DNA from: an uncultured Kordiimonas sp.
Lineage (GTDB): Bacteria; Pseudomonadota; Alphaproteobacteria; Sphingomonadales; Kordiimonadaceae
Assembly (NCBI GenBank): GCA_947492375.1
Contig: CANLMI010000001.1
Coordinates: 682,001-746,000, forward strand
Length of the DNA: 64,000 nucleotides
Direction of reading: 5' to 3'
A program made the position numbers and the translations under genes. Positions 27,441 through 36,152 of this stretch are shown one piece after another. Under the pieces are notes generated by a model. The model was not told where the DNA came from, searched no databases, and saw nothing but the letters and a program-made list of their open reading frames with translations. Each line of letters opens with the position of its first letter. Within the stretch, counting starts at the first letter, position 1.

Positions 27441-28589
27441 ATGAAAAAACCAGTATATCTTGATAATCAGGCAACCACGCCGCTGGACCCACGGGTTCTG
27501 GACGTAATGATGTCGTATTTTACTGAAAAATTTGGCAATCCTCATTCCGCCACCCATCAATATGGTTGGGAAGGTGAAGCCGCACTTGATATATCGCGTG
27601 GGCAAGTCGCGAATGTTATAGACGCAAAGGCAGAAGAGATTATTTTTACAAGCGGTGCGACCGAAGCCAATAATATGGCGATCAAGGGGGCAATGCAGGT
27701 GTGGGCAAAAAAACGCCCTGAAATTATTACGCTGAATACAGAGCATAAATGCGTGTTAGAATCAGCAAAAGCCTGTGAACACTTTGGCGCTAAGCTTACG
27801 GTTTTACCTGTTGAAAAAAACGGGTTGCTTGATTTGATTAAGTTGGAAAAAGCCATCAGTGATCAAACAGCACTTGTTTCAATTATGGCCGTGAATAATG
27901 AAATTGGCGTTATTCAGCCCCTTAAAGAAATTGGTGAAGTCATCAAAAAGGCAGGTGCTTTGTTTCACACTGATGCGGCGCAAGCATTTGGTAAAATACC
28001 ACTTGATGTTACTGAGATGCAAATCGACCTCCTTAGTATTTCGGGCCATAAAATATATGGGCCCAAAGGCGTTGGCGCACTTTTTAAGCGAAAGCATCAT
28101 TCTGTTACTCTTTGCCGTTTCATGGATGGGGGCGCGCAAGAGGGCGGAGAGCGCTCTGGTACGCAGGCACCGGCGTTAGTTGCAGGCCTTGGTAAGGCCG
28201 CAGAGATAGCGAGCAATGAGATGCTAGAAGAAGATGCTCGCATGCGTGCAATGATGACACGGTTCAATGCGGCGATTAGGAACAGTATTGATAATATTAT
28301 AGTAAACGGTGACGAAGGTGCGCGTATCCCCGGCAATTTAAATATTGGTTTTTTGGGGGTAGATAATGAAATGCTGCTGGCAAGCCTGCGCGGCCTTGCA
28401 CTTTCAAGCGGATCAGCATGTGCATCTGGTACAACTGGTCCATCGCATGTTTTAGAGGCAATCACTCCACAAGAAAGCCTTGAAAATATGGCGTCTATTC
28501 GTGTGGGAATAGGGCGTTTCACTACGGATGAAGAGCTGGATTATGCCGCAGACGCTATAATTCAGGCTGTTAACAAGTTAAGGGTATGA
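27441..28589 (+). CDS. iscS: Cysteine desulfurase, IscS-like (second of a tandem pair)
   Basis: 382-residue group I desulfurase. It has Y-L-D-N-Q-A-T-T-P at the N-terminus, PLP lysine in S-G-H-K-I-Y-G-P-K-G, and catalytic Cys in S-S-G-S-A-C-A-S-G followed by G-P-S-H-V-L, close to the IscS pattern. It starts six bases after the first desulfurase and ends four bases before the ferredoxin, so the three genes are surely one transcript. No iscU, hscA, hscB or suf genes are in view. Confidence 0.94.
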   Translation: MKKPVYLDNQATTPLDPRVLDVMMSYFTEKFGNPHSATHQYGWEGEAALDISRGQVANVIDAKAEEIIFTSGATEANNMAIKGAMQVWAKKRPEIITLNTEHKCVLESAKACEHFGAKLTVLPVEKNGLLDLIKLEKAISDQTALVSIMAVNNEIGVIQPLKEIGEVIKKAGALFHTDAAQAFGKIPLDVTEMQIDLLSISGHKIYGPKGVGALFKRKHHSVTLCRFMDGGAQEGGERSGTQAPALVAGLGKAAEIASNEMLEEDARMRAMMTRFNAAIRNSIDNIIVNGDEGARIPGNLNIGFLGVDNEMLLASLRGLALSSGSACASGTTGPSHVLEAITPQESLENMASIRVGIGRFTTDEELDYAADAIIQAVNKLRV

Positions 28590-28593
28590 TCTG

Positions 28594-28932
28594 ATGGCTG
28601 AAATTGATGTTATATTTGTTGAGGCCAATGGCACAGAAAAAACTGTGAAGGCCAAAGTTGGAATGAGCGTTCTTCAACTCGCGCACTATAATGATATTGA
28701 CATGGAAGGAACATGCGAGGGCAATATGGCGTGCTCTACATGCCATATTATCGTACAGCAAAAGTTTTATGACGCCTTGCCCGAAGCAAGTGAAGAAGAA
28801 GAAGAAATGCTCGATTTTACTGTAGGATTAACCGGGACTTCACGCCTTGGCTGCCAGATCGAACTTACAAAAGCGATGGATGGTATGCGGCTTTATCTGC
28901 CCAAATCCAGTCAGAATATGATGGGATTTTAA
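28594..28932 (+). CDS. fdx: 2Fe-2S ferredoxin, Isc/adrenodoxin type
   Basis: 112-residue electron carrier. The cluster cysteines are C41, C47, C50 and C87 (C-x5-C-x2-C-x36-C), the vertebrate-adrenodoxin/Isc pattern. An acidic stretch after the third Cys (E-E-E-E-E at about 67-71) would face redox partners. It probably supplies electrons for Fe-S assembly with the neighbouring IscS. The gene is the last of the three-gene desulfurase operon. Confidence 0.95.
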   Translation: MAEIDVIFVEANGTEKTVKAKVGMSVLQLAHYNDIDMEGTCEGNMACSTCHIIVQQKFYDALPEASEEEEEMLDFTVGLTGTSRLGCQIELTKAMDGMRLYLPKSSQNMMGF

Positions 28933-28956
28933 TAAAACGATTTTCAAAGGAACCAT

Positions 28957-29940
28957 ATGCATAAACTAGTATTTATAGCTGTATTGTTTTTATTGTTTGG
29001 CATCAATCCTGTCTTGTATGCCTGCTATCTGCCTCCAAAGCATATGTATGTAGGACATGATGAAACGATTGATAATGCTAAATGGATAGCTCGTGTTAGA
29101 GCAATTAGGCGTAAAGGTGATAGTGTAGAGGTTAGAGCAATAGAATATTTAAAGGGCGATGGACCTGAACTATTTATCTTACCAAATGTAAGTACAACGC
29201 ATGAAAATAATGATTCTACAAAGCCATCTGATAGTAATTACTTTGGACATTCTGTTTCACGGTTTTGGGTTAATGGTGGCCGTTCATTTAACTCAGGTGA
29301 TTGTTCCATACATCCAAGTATTATGTTTGGGGACAACGAATACCTTATTTTTGGACCATTAGACTATAATTTAGGGTTTGAGAATATTACGGCTCAGAAC
29401 GATCTGTGGTTAAAATATGTACGGGATTATCTGAAGGGGCTAAAACCATCTAAACCCTTTCCTAAATTACTTGAAACATATATCGACGAGGTTGCTGCTG
29501 TTATTCGTGTTCAGGCAAGATGGGAAGGTGGTCGGGTCATATGGGAAGAAGAAGTTCTCAAAGGCGACAAAAATTCGTACATAAATACTATAATTCCCGT
29601 TCCTGATGCTTATTTTAATTATGTGGCAAATCCAAATTGTCATGGCATTTTAGGTGTTTATAGAAATAAAAAGAAATTTGATAGACTTTATATACTGGAA
29701 CATATGCCAGTTGGTCAGGTTACAATAAATGATACTCTGTTGAATTGTTTTAGTGCCGATGGAAAGGCACATGCCCAGATTAGTGCTACTGGGCGATTTG
29801 TTAAAAATGGTGTGGCTGAATTTGACCTGCTAAATTCTGACTCAGAATTAAAGCCCCTGTATCGCCGAGCGTTTGGAACACAAATTTGGCGAGAGCGCAT
29901 TTCGACGATAAATGATTTTTTAGAAGTAATTTCCAAATAG
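28957..29940 (+). CDS. Secreted hypothetical protein with an internally duplicated domain
   Basis: 327 residues, family not recognised. The N-terminus is a signal peptide (hydrophobic 4-20) ending at L-Y-A-C23, which could be a type I site or an imperfect lipobox. Two similar halves can be aligned: I-D then L-K-G-D at 65-68, a Cys at 116 and Y-L-I-F at 129-132; and again I-D, L-K-G-D at 201-204, a Cys at 228 and L-Y-I-L at 244-247. The C-Y-L-P-P start and strand pattern vaguely recall bacterial TIMP/NTR-like proteins, but that is weak. It is AT-rich relative to flanking core genes, 24 bases after the ferredoxin, and convergent with dnaB. Confidence 0.75.
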   Translation: MHKLVFIAVLFLLFGINPVLYACYLPPKHMYVGHDETIDNAKWIARVRAIRRKGDSVEVRAIEYLKGDGPELFILPNVSTTHENNDSTKPSDSNYFGHSVSRFWVNGGRSFNSGDCSIHPSIMFGDNEYLIFGPLDYNLGFENITAQNDLWLKYVRDYLKGLKPSKPFPKLLETYIDEVAAVIRVQARWEGGRVIWEEEVLKGDKNSYINTIIPVPDAYFNYVANPNCHGILGVYRNKKKFDRLYILEHMPVGQVTINDTLLNCFSADGKAHAQISATGRFVKNGVAEFDLLNSDSELKPLYRRAFGTQIWRERISTINDFLEVISK

Positions 29941-29980
29941 CTTTCCTTGTTATTTACTACATAGAAAAGCTAATTGACTG

Positions 29981-31525
29981 TTAAAACCGTTCAGGCAGAT
30001 GGTCGTCTTCCACCAGATCAGTAAAGCGCGTAACTTCTTTAATAAAGCCAAGGCGCACGGTTCCAACGGGGCCGTGCCGTTGTTTGCCAATCACAACTTC
30101 CGCTTTACCGTATAGATTTTCCATCTCTGCCTGCCATTGTTGATGTTTTTCATGGTCGGCGAGTGATGGTTCTTCTTTTTCTTTATAGTATTCCTCGCGG
30201 AACACGAACATCACCATATCAGCATCTTGCTCAATCGACCCTGACTCCCGAAGGTCAGATAACATAGGGCGTTTGTTTTCACGCTGTTCGACCTGACGGC
30301 TAAGCTGTGATAGCGCAAGCACTGGAACATGAAGCTCCTTCGCTAAGCCCTTTAAACCACGGGTGATTTCTGAAATTTCCTGCACCCGGTTTTCATTGCC
30401 GCCTTTACCGCCGCCCCTAAGCAACTGGAGGTAATCAACAACAACCAGGCCAAGGTTATGTTGCCGTTTCAAACGCCGCGCGCGGGTGCGGAGGCCTGCA
30501 ATAGTAAGTGCTGGCGTATCATCGATGAAAAGGGGTAGATCTTCCATCTCTATTGCTGCGCGGGCGATGGCTTCGAATTGATCCTGTGTCAACTTCCCTT
30601 GCCGCATGGCATGAGACTGGATTGGGTCCGCTCCTTGATAATGCAAGTTCGCGCGGTCTGAGAGAATACGCGCTGCCAACTGGTCGGCTGACATCTCTAG
30701 GCTAAAGAAACAAACGACAGCGCCTTTGCTCATGTCCATATCAACACCTTGCACACGGTCTTCATGGTATCTAAGGGCCGCATTAAAGGCGATATTCGTC
30801 GCGAGCGCCGTTTTACCCATCGCGGGGCGCCCTGCAAGGATCATGAGGTCAGAATTATGCAAGCCACCGATTTGATCATTTAGTTTTGTGAGGCCAGTTG
30901 TAACACCGGATAAACTATCCGGGTCTTTGAATGCGTTTTCAATATTTTCAACGGCAACCTTGAGGGCGCGGCTGAAGGTTTGCGCGCCTGATTCTGATTG
31001 TCCGAGTTCCGCAAGGTCGAAAAGCTGTTTCTCTGCCGCAGAGATTTGCTCCATCGCTTCTTCGTCAATCGGAGCGTCATAGGCATCGTTCACCATCTCT
31101 TCGCCGATTTGAATGAGTGAACGCCGCATTGCAAGGTCATAGATTGTGCGGCCATAATCTTCGGTGTTGATAATGGTTGCAGCACTGGCGGCCAAGCGCA
31201 CCAAATACTGCGCCCCACCCACATCAGCGAGCGCTTCATCATTGTCAAAGTAGGGTTTGAGTTTAACCGGATCGGCAATCTGGTTTTTATCCATTAACTT
31301 AAGAACAGATTCGTAAATACGGCCGTGAACAGGCTCAAAAAAATGCTCCGGCATCAAAAAGCCCTGAACCTTCTGCGCAGCTTCGTTATTTACGAGGATA
31401 GCACCGAGAATTGCTTGTTCTGCTTCAAGGTTGTGAGGTGCCTGTCTGTAGCCCAAGCCTTCGCTCGATGCCTTATCTGAGGTATCATTAGCTGCATTTT
31501 CTTCGCCTGATTGAACCAGTTCCAT
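29981..31525 (-). CDS. dnaB: Replicative DNA helicase DnaB
   Basis: Hexameric 5'-3' helicase that unwinds the replication fork and recruits primase. 514 residues: N-terminal helical DnaB-N domain (about 25-135, with E-Q-A-I-L-G-A-I-L), linker, then the RecA-like domain with Walker A G-R-P-A-M-G-K-T, the glutamate/Walker B region V-V-D-Y-L-Q-L and the DNA-binding loops. The acidic, Ser/Asn-rich first 20 residues are variable. It is complete and lies between AT-rich genes for exported proteins. Confidence 0.98.
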   Translation of the reverse strand: MELVQSGEENAANDTSDKASSEGLGYRQAPHNLEAEQAILGAILVNNEAAQKVQGFLMPEHFFEPVHGRIYESVLKLMDKNQIADPVKLKPYFDNDEALADVGGAQYLVRLAASAATIINTEDYGRTIYDLAMRRSLIQIGEEMVNDAYDAPIDEEAMEQISAAEKQLFDLAELGQSESGAQTFSRALKVAVENIENAFKDPDSLSGVTTGLTKLNDQIGGLHNSDLMILAGRPAMGKTALATNIAFNAALRYHEDRVQGVDMDMSKGAVVCFFSLEMSADQLAARILSDRANLHYQGADPIQSHAMRQGKLTQDQFEAIARAAIEMEDLPLFIDDTPALTIAGLRTRARRLKRQHNLGLVVVDYLQLLRGGGKGGNENRVQEISEITRGLKGLAKELHVPVLALSQLSRQVEQRENKRPMLSDLRESGSIEQDADMVMFVFREEYYKEKEEPSLADHEKHQQWQAEMENLYGKAEVVIGKQRHGPVGTVRLGFIKEVTRFTDLVEDDHLPERF

Positions 31526-31617
31526 TTAATACCCATTCCCTCCATAAAACTTGATGAATAGCTTTTACATGGTTTTTTACCAAGGGATAGAAAAGATTTT
31601 AGCTTTTACCCGTTATC

Positions 31618-31647
31618 TTTTCCACAGGGGGATAATTGTGTGGAAAA
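31618..31647. promoter_or_regulatory. Inverted pair of DnaA-box-like sites upstream of dnaB
   Basis: TTTTCCACA (31618-31626) and its exact inverse TGTGGAAAA (31639-31647) are separated by 12 bases. Each differs from the DnaA box TTATCCACA at one position. The site lies 93-122 bases upstream of the dnaB ATG. DnaA binding is inference. Confidence 0.4.
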
Positions 31648-31734
31648 CTTTTGTTGGGGACCTTTGTCAGGTTTGCTTATTTGAGCCGACTATAAGTATA
31701 GAGCTTCGCTTAAGTGCAAATTATAGGGTGAAAT

Positions 31735-32424
31735 ATGCGGAAGATAATAATACTAGTTTTTATCATTGTTGTTTTGTCATCAGCGTTGTTTGCCATGCGG
31801 CAACCAATGAAATGTTATTTATTGAAAGATATGTATTTTGATCATGCTGTGGGTAATGTTTATATTGAGAAAAATGATGTTGAAGCTCAGCAAACTATCA
31901 TAAAATTTATTTCTTCGGCCCGAACACGTATTCAGCAAAAGTTTGGTGACATGCGAGCTGCTCCGCCCATTTTGATCGCAAAATCACCGAATACAGTAAA
32001 TGTATTTTACGGAAATCCATATGGTGTAACACACCGAAGTCCATTTGGTTCCTGCATTGTAATTGGTGACAAAGGACAAAATATTGACGTTATTGCCCAT
32101 GAACTTATGCATGCCGAATTAGCTGAAAGACTTGGTCATCTAAGCGTGATCACTGAATTGCCGGTATGGTTCGATGAGGGCTTTGCAACACTTGCTGATT
32201 ACCGCGCCCCCTATTTGCCTGAGAATATGGATATAAATGATGAAGATATTAAACGGGTTAAACAATTGTTTTGGGGACATGAGTTTTATAATGATCAGAG
32301 AAAAATTGTTCAACGTTATCAGGCTGCAAAACTTGCGGTCATGCAAAATCTTAAACCGGAAGATTATATGGGCATATTTAATAAGCTGGAGGAGCGTCAG
32401 AGTTTCGATAAATTAATTAGATAA
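31735..32424 (+). CDS. Membrane-anchored or secreted gluzincin-type peptidase (HExxH)
   Basis: 229 residues. An N-terminal hydrophobic segment (4-20) exports or anchors it. The zinc site is H122-E-L-M-H126 with a downstream W-F-D-E148-G-F-A, where E148 fits the third ligand of gluzincins (peptidase MA-like family). A compact domain with no obvious regulatory part. The protein family is not otherwise recognised and the substrate is unknown. The gene is AT-rich, divergent from dnaB and convergent with a broken serine hydrolase gene. Confidence 0.75.
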   Translation: MRKIIILVFIIVVLSSALFAMRQPMKCYLLKDMYFDHAVGNVYIEKNDVEAQQTIIKFISSARTRIQQKFGDMRAAPPILIAKSPNTVNVFYGNPYGVTHRSPFGSCIVIGDKGQNIDVIAHELMHAELAERLGHLSVITELPVWFDEGFATLADYRAPYLPENMDINDEDIKRVKQLFWGHEFYNDQRKIVQRYQAAKLAVMQNLKPEDYMGIFNKLEERQSFDKLIR

Positions 32425-32445
32425 GGGATTAATTGTTCAAACATT

Positions 32446-33548
32446 CTAATTGGCTGGACTTTGAGCTTTCAAAAGAATGTCAGCTAATCCAATGGAAACA
32501 TTGCCGGGCCAAAAGTTATTGTCATAGTATCCATTTGTAAAATATATAACCGTAACATTGCTATTATCCGATGTGTCAACAAAATGGCGAACATCAACGC
32601 GGTTGCCGCCACCATGACCAAATACATTCATGGTGTTATGCTTGAAAAATTCCCAGCCATTTACGAATCTGGATACTTCCCCATTACTCAAACTTTTGAT
32701 CTTCCACATCACAGCCAATGATTTTTCGCTTATTAATTTCCCACGTAATAGAGCCTGAAATAATTTGGCGATATCTTTAGGTGATATATTTAAGCCTGAA
32801 CTTGCAAACATATAATCTGGCTGGTCGATTGGGCCGTTTCGAAATAACCCATTTTCAGTTGCACGGTAGGTTGAGGCACGATTAGGAATTATCGCAAACT
32901 CTCCGCCGTGGTATGTTTGTTGCAAGTTTAGCGGCTTGATAACATGTAACGCTATCGCTTCAAGAAAACTAATATTAGTTGTGTTTTCTATGATCATCTT
33001 AAGTAATAGATAGTTGGTTTGATTATATTGGTTCCTATCACCAGTGTTAAAATTAAAAGGCTTGTTTTTAATAGAATTTAACGCTGCTTCCGGCGTTTCA
33101 GGTGTTTTGTTTGGCCACTGGTAATAGTCCGGTAATCCAGATGTATGAGACAACAACTCATCAATCGTTAGAGACTTCCATTTTTCCGGTATATTGGCGA
33201 GATGCAGGCCAATTTCATCTGTAAGATTTAGCTTACCATTCTCCACTAGCTGCATGATGGTAATATTAACGAACAGCTTAGCGAGTGAAAAAGACTGAAA
33301 AACAGTATCTTCTTTGATTTTGACGTTAAGCTCTATGCTTGCAAGTCCGGCAAAAGATGAATAAATTTCTTTGCCATTCTTTAGAATAATCGTTGAATGA
33401 CCAATAATCCCATATTGTTTTTTACTCTCTGAGAGATATTGGTCAAGTTTAGCAACAAGGGAAGGGCCTCACTGGCTTTTGCTATGTTTACTGACAAAAT
33501 TGGAATGATGAGAAGACTTGTTAAAAAACTTAAAATCGTTTTTTTCAT
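32446..33548 (-). pseudogene. Serine hydrolase of the beta-lactamase/PBP4* family, frameshifted
   Basis: The signal peptide (M-K-K-T-I-L-S-F-L... to A-K-A-S-E) starts at ATG 33548 with AGGAG nine bases upstream. The mature domain is in a different frame from about 33456 onward, beginning V-A-K-L-D-Q-Y-L. It contains the catalytic S-L-A-K (in F-Q-S-F-S-L-A-K-L-F), Y-N-Q and H-G-G, about 335 residues in all. One missing base in the purine run at 33457-33470 joins the two frames. Translation from an internal ATG at 33255 would lack the nucleophile, so the gene is inactive as read unless the shift is a sequencing error. Confidence 0.8.
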
Positions 33549-33610
33549 CGAGTACTCCTGAATCATTGATAACCTGACCTGATATAGATAGCAGAATTAT
33601 ATTGTACAAT

Positions 33611-33637
33611 AAAAAAGGGAAGCAAAATGCTTCCCTT
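33611..33637 (-). terminator. Terminator of the rpsF-rpsR-rplI operon
   Basis: On the minus strand AAGGGAAGCA and TGCTTCCCTT form a 10-base stem with a three-base loop, followed by a run of U residues. It lies 25 bases after the rplI stop codon. Confidence 0.93.
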
Positions 33638-33661
33638 AATTATAATCAGAAATAAACAGGC

Positions 33662-34264
33662 TTATTCAGCGTCAGTTTTTTCTTCTTCGCTTTCTTCAGT
33701 AGCTTCATCGTCAGATGCTTCAGTTTCTTCTTCTGCTTCTTCAACAAACTCTTCTTCAGCTTGATCTTCGTTAGTGTTAACGAGTGCACCACCAATTTCA
33801 AACTGTGTTTCTGCTTCTGCTTCAGAGCGAGCAATATTAACAATAACAGTTTCTGAAACTTCCGGGTGCAATGTGATCACAACATCATGAAGGCCAAGAG
33901 TTTTGATCGCACGATCAAGAACAACCTGGCTGCGGCCAATTTTAACACCAGCTTCTGTAACAGCTTCAGCAATATCGCGGCTTGTTACTGAACCATACAG
34001 TTGGCCTGATTCACCAGCAGAGCGAACCATAACGCACTTAAGACCAGCCATTTGGCCTGCAACTGCTTCAGCTTCTTCGCGGCGCTTAAGGTTATCAGCC
34101 TCAAGGCGTGCGCGCTCGTTTTCAAAGAACTGCTTGTTAGAGTCTGTCGCACGCATTGCTTTCTTCTGTGGAAGAAGGAAGTTACGGGCAAACCCATCCT
34201 TTACAGTTACTTCATCGCCCATTTGGCCGAGCTTAGCTACTCGTTCTAATAGGATGACTTGCAT
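33662..34264 (-). CDS. rplI: 50S ribosomal protein L9
   Basis: Elongated two-domain 23S rRNA-binding protein. The N-terminal domain has [11 protein letters not shown] and [17 protein letters not shown]. Residues up to about 150 cover the normal L9 length. The remaining ~50 residues are a strongly acidic Glu/Asp-rich tail ([12 protein letters not shown] and similar), an extension common in alphaproteobacterial L9. Last gene of the S6-S18-L9 operon, 21 bases after rpsR. Confidence 0.97.
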   Translation of the reverse strand: MQVILLERVAKLGQMGDEVTVKDGFARNFLLPQKKAMRATDSNKQFFENERARLEADNLKRREEAEAVAGQMAGLKCVMVRSAGESGQLYGSVTSRDIAEAVTEAGVKIGRSQVVLDRAIKTLGLHDVVITLHPEVSETVIVNIARSEAEAETQFEIGGALVNTNEDQAEEEFVEEAEEETEASDDEATEESEEEKTDAE

Positions 34265-34285
34265 ATTATGTCTCCTTAAATGGGG

Positions 34286-34516
34286 TTACTGAACGATGAA
34301 AGGCAAGAGCGCAACATTACGAGCGCGTTTGATTGCCTTGGCAAGTTCGCGTTGTTTCTTGGCAGAAACAGCAGTGATACGGCTTGGAACAATCTTGCCG
34401 CGCTCTGAAACATAGCGCGAGAGCAATTTTACATCTTTGTAATCGATTGTTTGTGCATTATCGCCTGAAAACGGGCATGTTTTACGACGACGGAAAAATG
34501 GACGGCGTGCAGACAT
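34286..34516 (-). CDS. rpsR: 30S ribosomal protein S18
   Basis: 76-residue S18 with the basic N-terminus [14 protein letters not shown], and the conserved [16 protein letters not shown]. It pairs with S6 on the 16S platform. Its ATG overlaps the rpsF stop codon by one base (TAATG), so translation is coupled to S6. Confidence 0.98.
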   Translation of the reverse strand: MSARRPFFRRRKTCPFSGDNAQTIDYKDVKLLSRYVSERGKIVPSRITAVSAKKQRELAKAIKRARNVALLPFIVQ

Positions 34517-34905
34517 TAGCGTTGCTCCCTTCTGTCACCACGATCACCACGGTCGCCTCTTGGGCCGCGGCGCTCTTTGTCAGCTTTAGAGCGAAGTACG
34601 ATTGATTGACCTTCTTCATGCTCTTCAACACGGACAGTCATGTAACGGAGAACATCTTCGTTTAGACGAATTTGGCGTTCCATTTCAGCAACTGCTGCAT
34701 GTGGCGCATCGATGTTCAAAAGAACATAGTGGCCTTTGCGGTTTTTCTTGATACGGTATGCAAGGGTTTTAAGACCCCAGTATTCTGATTTAGCAACTTT
34801 GCCTTCGTTCTCTTCGATGATTTTCGAAAAGTCAGCAGTGATGCTTTCTACTTGCGAGGCGTTAATATCCTGCCGCGCAATGAAAACATGCTCATATAAA
34901 GCCAT
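34516..34905 (-). CDS. rpsF: 30S ribosomal protein S6
   Basis: 129 residues. N-terminal [12 protein letters not shown], the [12 protein letters not shown] central motif and N-E-D-V-L-R-Y are characteristic. The C-terminal ~20 residues are a basic/acidic R-G-D-R-G-D repeat tail. First gene of the operon, so it lies directly downstream of the candidate S6:S18 leader. AAGGAG precedes the ATG. Confidence 0.98.
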   Translation of the reverse strand: MALYEHVFIARQDINASQVESITADFSKIIEENEGKVAKSEYWGLKTLAYRIKKNRKGHYVLLNIDAPHAAVAEMERQIRLNEDVLRYMTVRVEEHEEGQSIVLRSKADKERRGPRGDRGDRGDRREQR

Positions 34906-34931
34906 GCTTTTTCTCCTTTATGCTGATCGCT

Positions 34932-34952
34932 CGTTAGCACCCATTGCTAACG
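34932..34952 (-). promoter_or_regulatory. Hairpin just upstream of rpsF
   Basis: CGTTAGCA and TGCTAACG form a perfect 8-base stem with a five-base loop, 26 bases before the rpsF ATG. There is no U run, so it is not a terminator. It could be part of the S6:S18 regulatory leader by sitting next to the ribosome site. Confidence 0.5.
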
Positions 34953-34969
34953 CCTCCAGCCTTCTTTTT

Positions 34970-35000
34970 CCTGAATGTATATATGGATACATCGGTCAGG
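34970..35000 (-). promoter_or_regulatory. Candidate S6:S18-binding ribosomal leader
   Basis: Reading the minus strand: CCTGA, a bulged CCG, ATGTAT, a six-base loop, ATACAT, TCAGG. The outer arms CCTGA/TCAGG and inner arms ATGTAT/ATACAT pair perfectly and leave CCG bulged on one side. A CCG bulge flanked by a stem and a hairpin is the described S6:S18 leader motif, which mimics the 16S rRNA site and represses rpsF. It lies 65 bases upstream of rpsF. Confidence 0.72.
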
Positions 35001-35171
35001 AGGCGCTTCTTTATCGCTTTGTTTAAGGAAACACAAGGAAAAACGGGCGATTTACAAGAAAAAGTACAAAAGCTGTTATATTGTCTTGCAATTGGATATC
35101 GCTATGTGACATTCCGTAAGGTAAATAACGGATGCAATAGCTGTCCGGCTGTAATGATCAAGGGATAAGAT

Positions 35172-36113
35172 ATGACACGTGCTTTTGTATTTCCAGGGCA
35201 GGGCAGTCAGTTTATCGGCATGGGAAAAGCACTTGCCGAAGCGTCTGAAGCTGCAAGTTTGGTTTTTGAAGAAGTTGACGATGCACTAAGCCAAAACCTT
35301 TCCAAATTAATGTGGGAAGGTGAAGAGGATGACTTGCGCCTTACTGAAAATGCACAACCTGCATTGATGGCAACTTCTATGGCTGTTGTTCGTACAATAG
35401 AGAAAAACAGCGGTAAGAAGATATCGGATTTAGCAAGCCATGTCGCTGGGCATTCACTCGGTGAATATTCTGCGCTTGCAGCGGTTGGAGCTTTTTCGCT
35501 GGCGGATACCGCAAGGCTTTTGAAGCTTCGCGGGCAAGCAATGCAGCGCGCTGTACCAGTGGGTGAGGGTGCGATGGCTGCTATCCTTGGGCCTTCGTTT
35601 GACACTATTCTGGAAATTGTTAAAGAGGCATCACAGGGCGAGGTTTGCGTTGCGGCAAACGATAACGCTGACGGCCAGGTTGTTGTGTCAGGCCATAAGG
35701 GCGCGGTAGAGCGTGCTATTGAGATCGCCAAGTCAAAAGGGGCAAAGCGTGGTATGTTATTGCCCGTTTCCGCACCTTTTCATTGCCCATTGATGCAACC
35801 AGCAGCAGATGAGATGCGGGACGCGCTAGCGGATACAAAAATCACTGAACCTGCGCTTCCTGTAATTGCGAATGTTTTAGCGGCGCCAGTTGGTAATCCT
35901 GATGGTATTAAAAACTTGCTTGTGGAGCAGGTAACAGCATCTGTTCGTTGGCGTGAGAGCGTTGGCTCGATGACTTCACTTGGTATCACAGATATTGTTG
36001 AGGCTGGTGCAGGTAAAGTTCTGTGCGGATTAGCACGGCGTATTGATAAAAGCCTGAATGCTACCAATATTCAAGAAGCTGAAGATGTTGAGCGGTTTCT
36101 GGAAAGCCTATAA
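35172..36113 (+). CDS. fabD: Malonyl-CoA:ACP transacylase
   Basis: Loads malonyl units from CoA onto ACP for fatty acid synthesis. 313 residues with P-G-Q-G-S-Q at the N-terminus, the nucleophile elbow G-H-S95-L-G-E and the catalytic His in the A-P-F-H-C-P region. AAGG lies about ten bases before the ATG. It is divergent from rpsF and starts the run fabD-fabG-acpP-fabF. Confidence 0.98.
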   Translation: MTRAFVFPGQGSQFIGMGKALAEASEAASLVFEEVDDALSQNLSKLMWEGEEDDLRLTENAQPALMATSMAVVRTIEKNSGKKISDLASHVAGHSLGEYSALAAVGAFSLADTARLLKLRGQAMQRAVPVGEGAMAAILGPSFDTILEIVKEASQGEVCVAANDNADGQVVVSGHKGAVERAIEIAKSKGAKRGMLLPVSAPFHCPLMQPAADEMRDALADTKITEPALPVIANVLAAPVGNPDGIKNLLVEQVTASVRWRESVGSMTSLGITDIVEAGAGKVLCGLARRIDKSLNATNIQEAEDVERFLESL

Positions 36114-36152
36114 CGCTTTTAAAATAAATGCAGAAAAAATACAGGGAACTCT

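Noticed and set aside
32446-33255. Free-standing 269-residue serine hydrolase from ATG 33255
   Set aside because: It would lack the catalytic S-x-x-K, which lies upstream in the same frame; better explained as part of a frameshifted gene.
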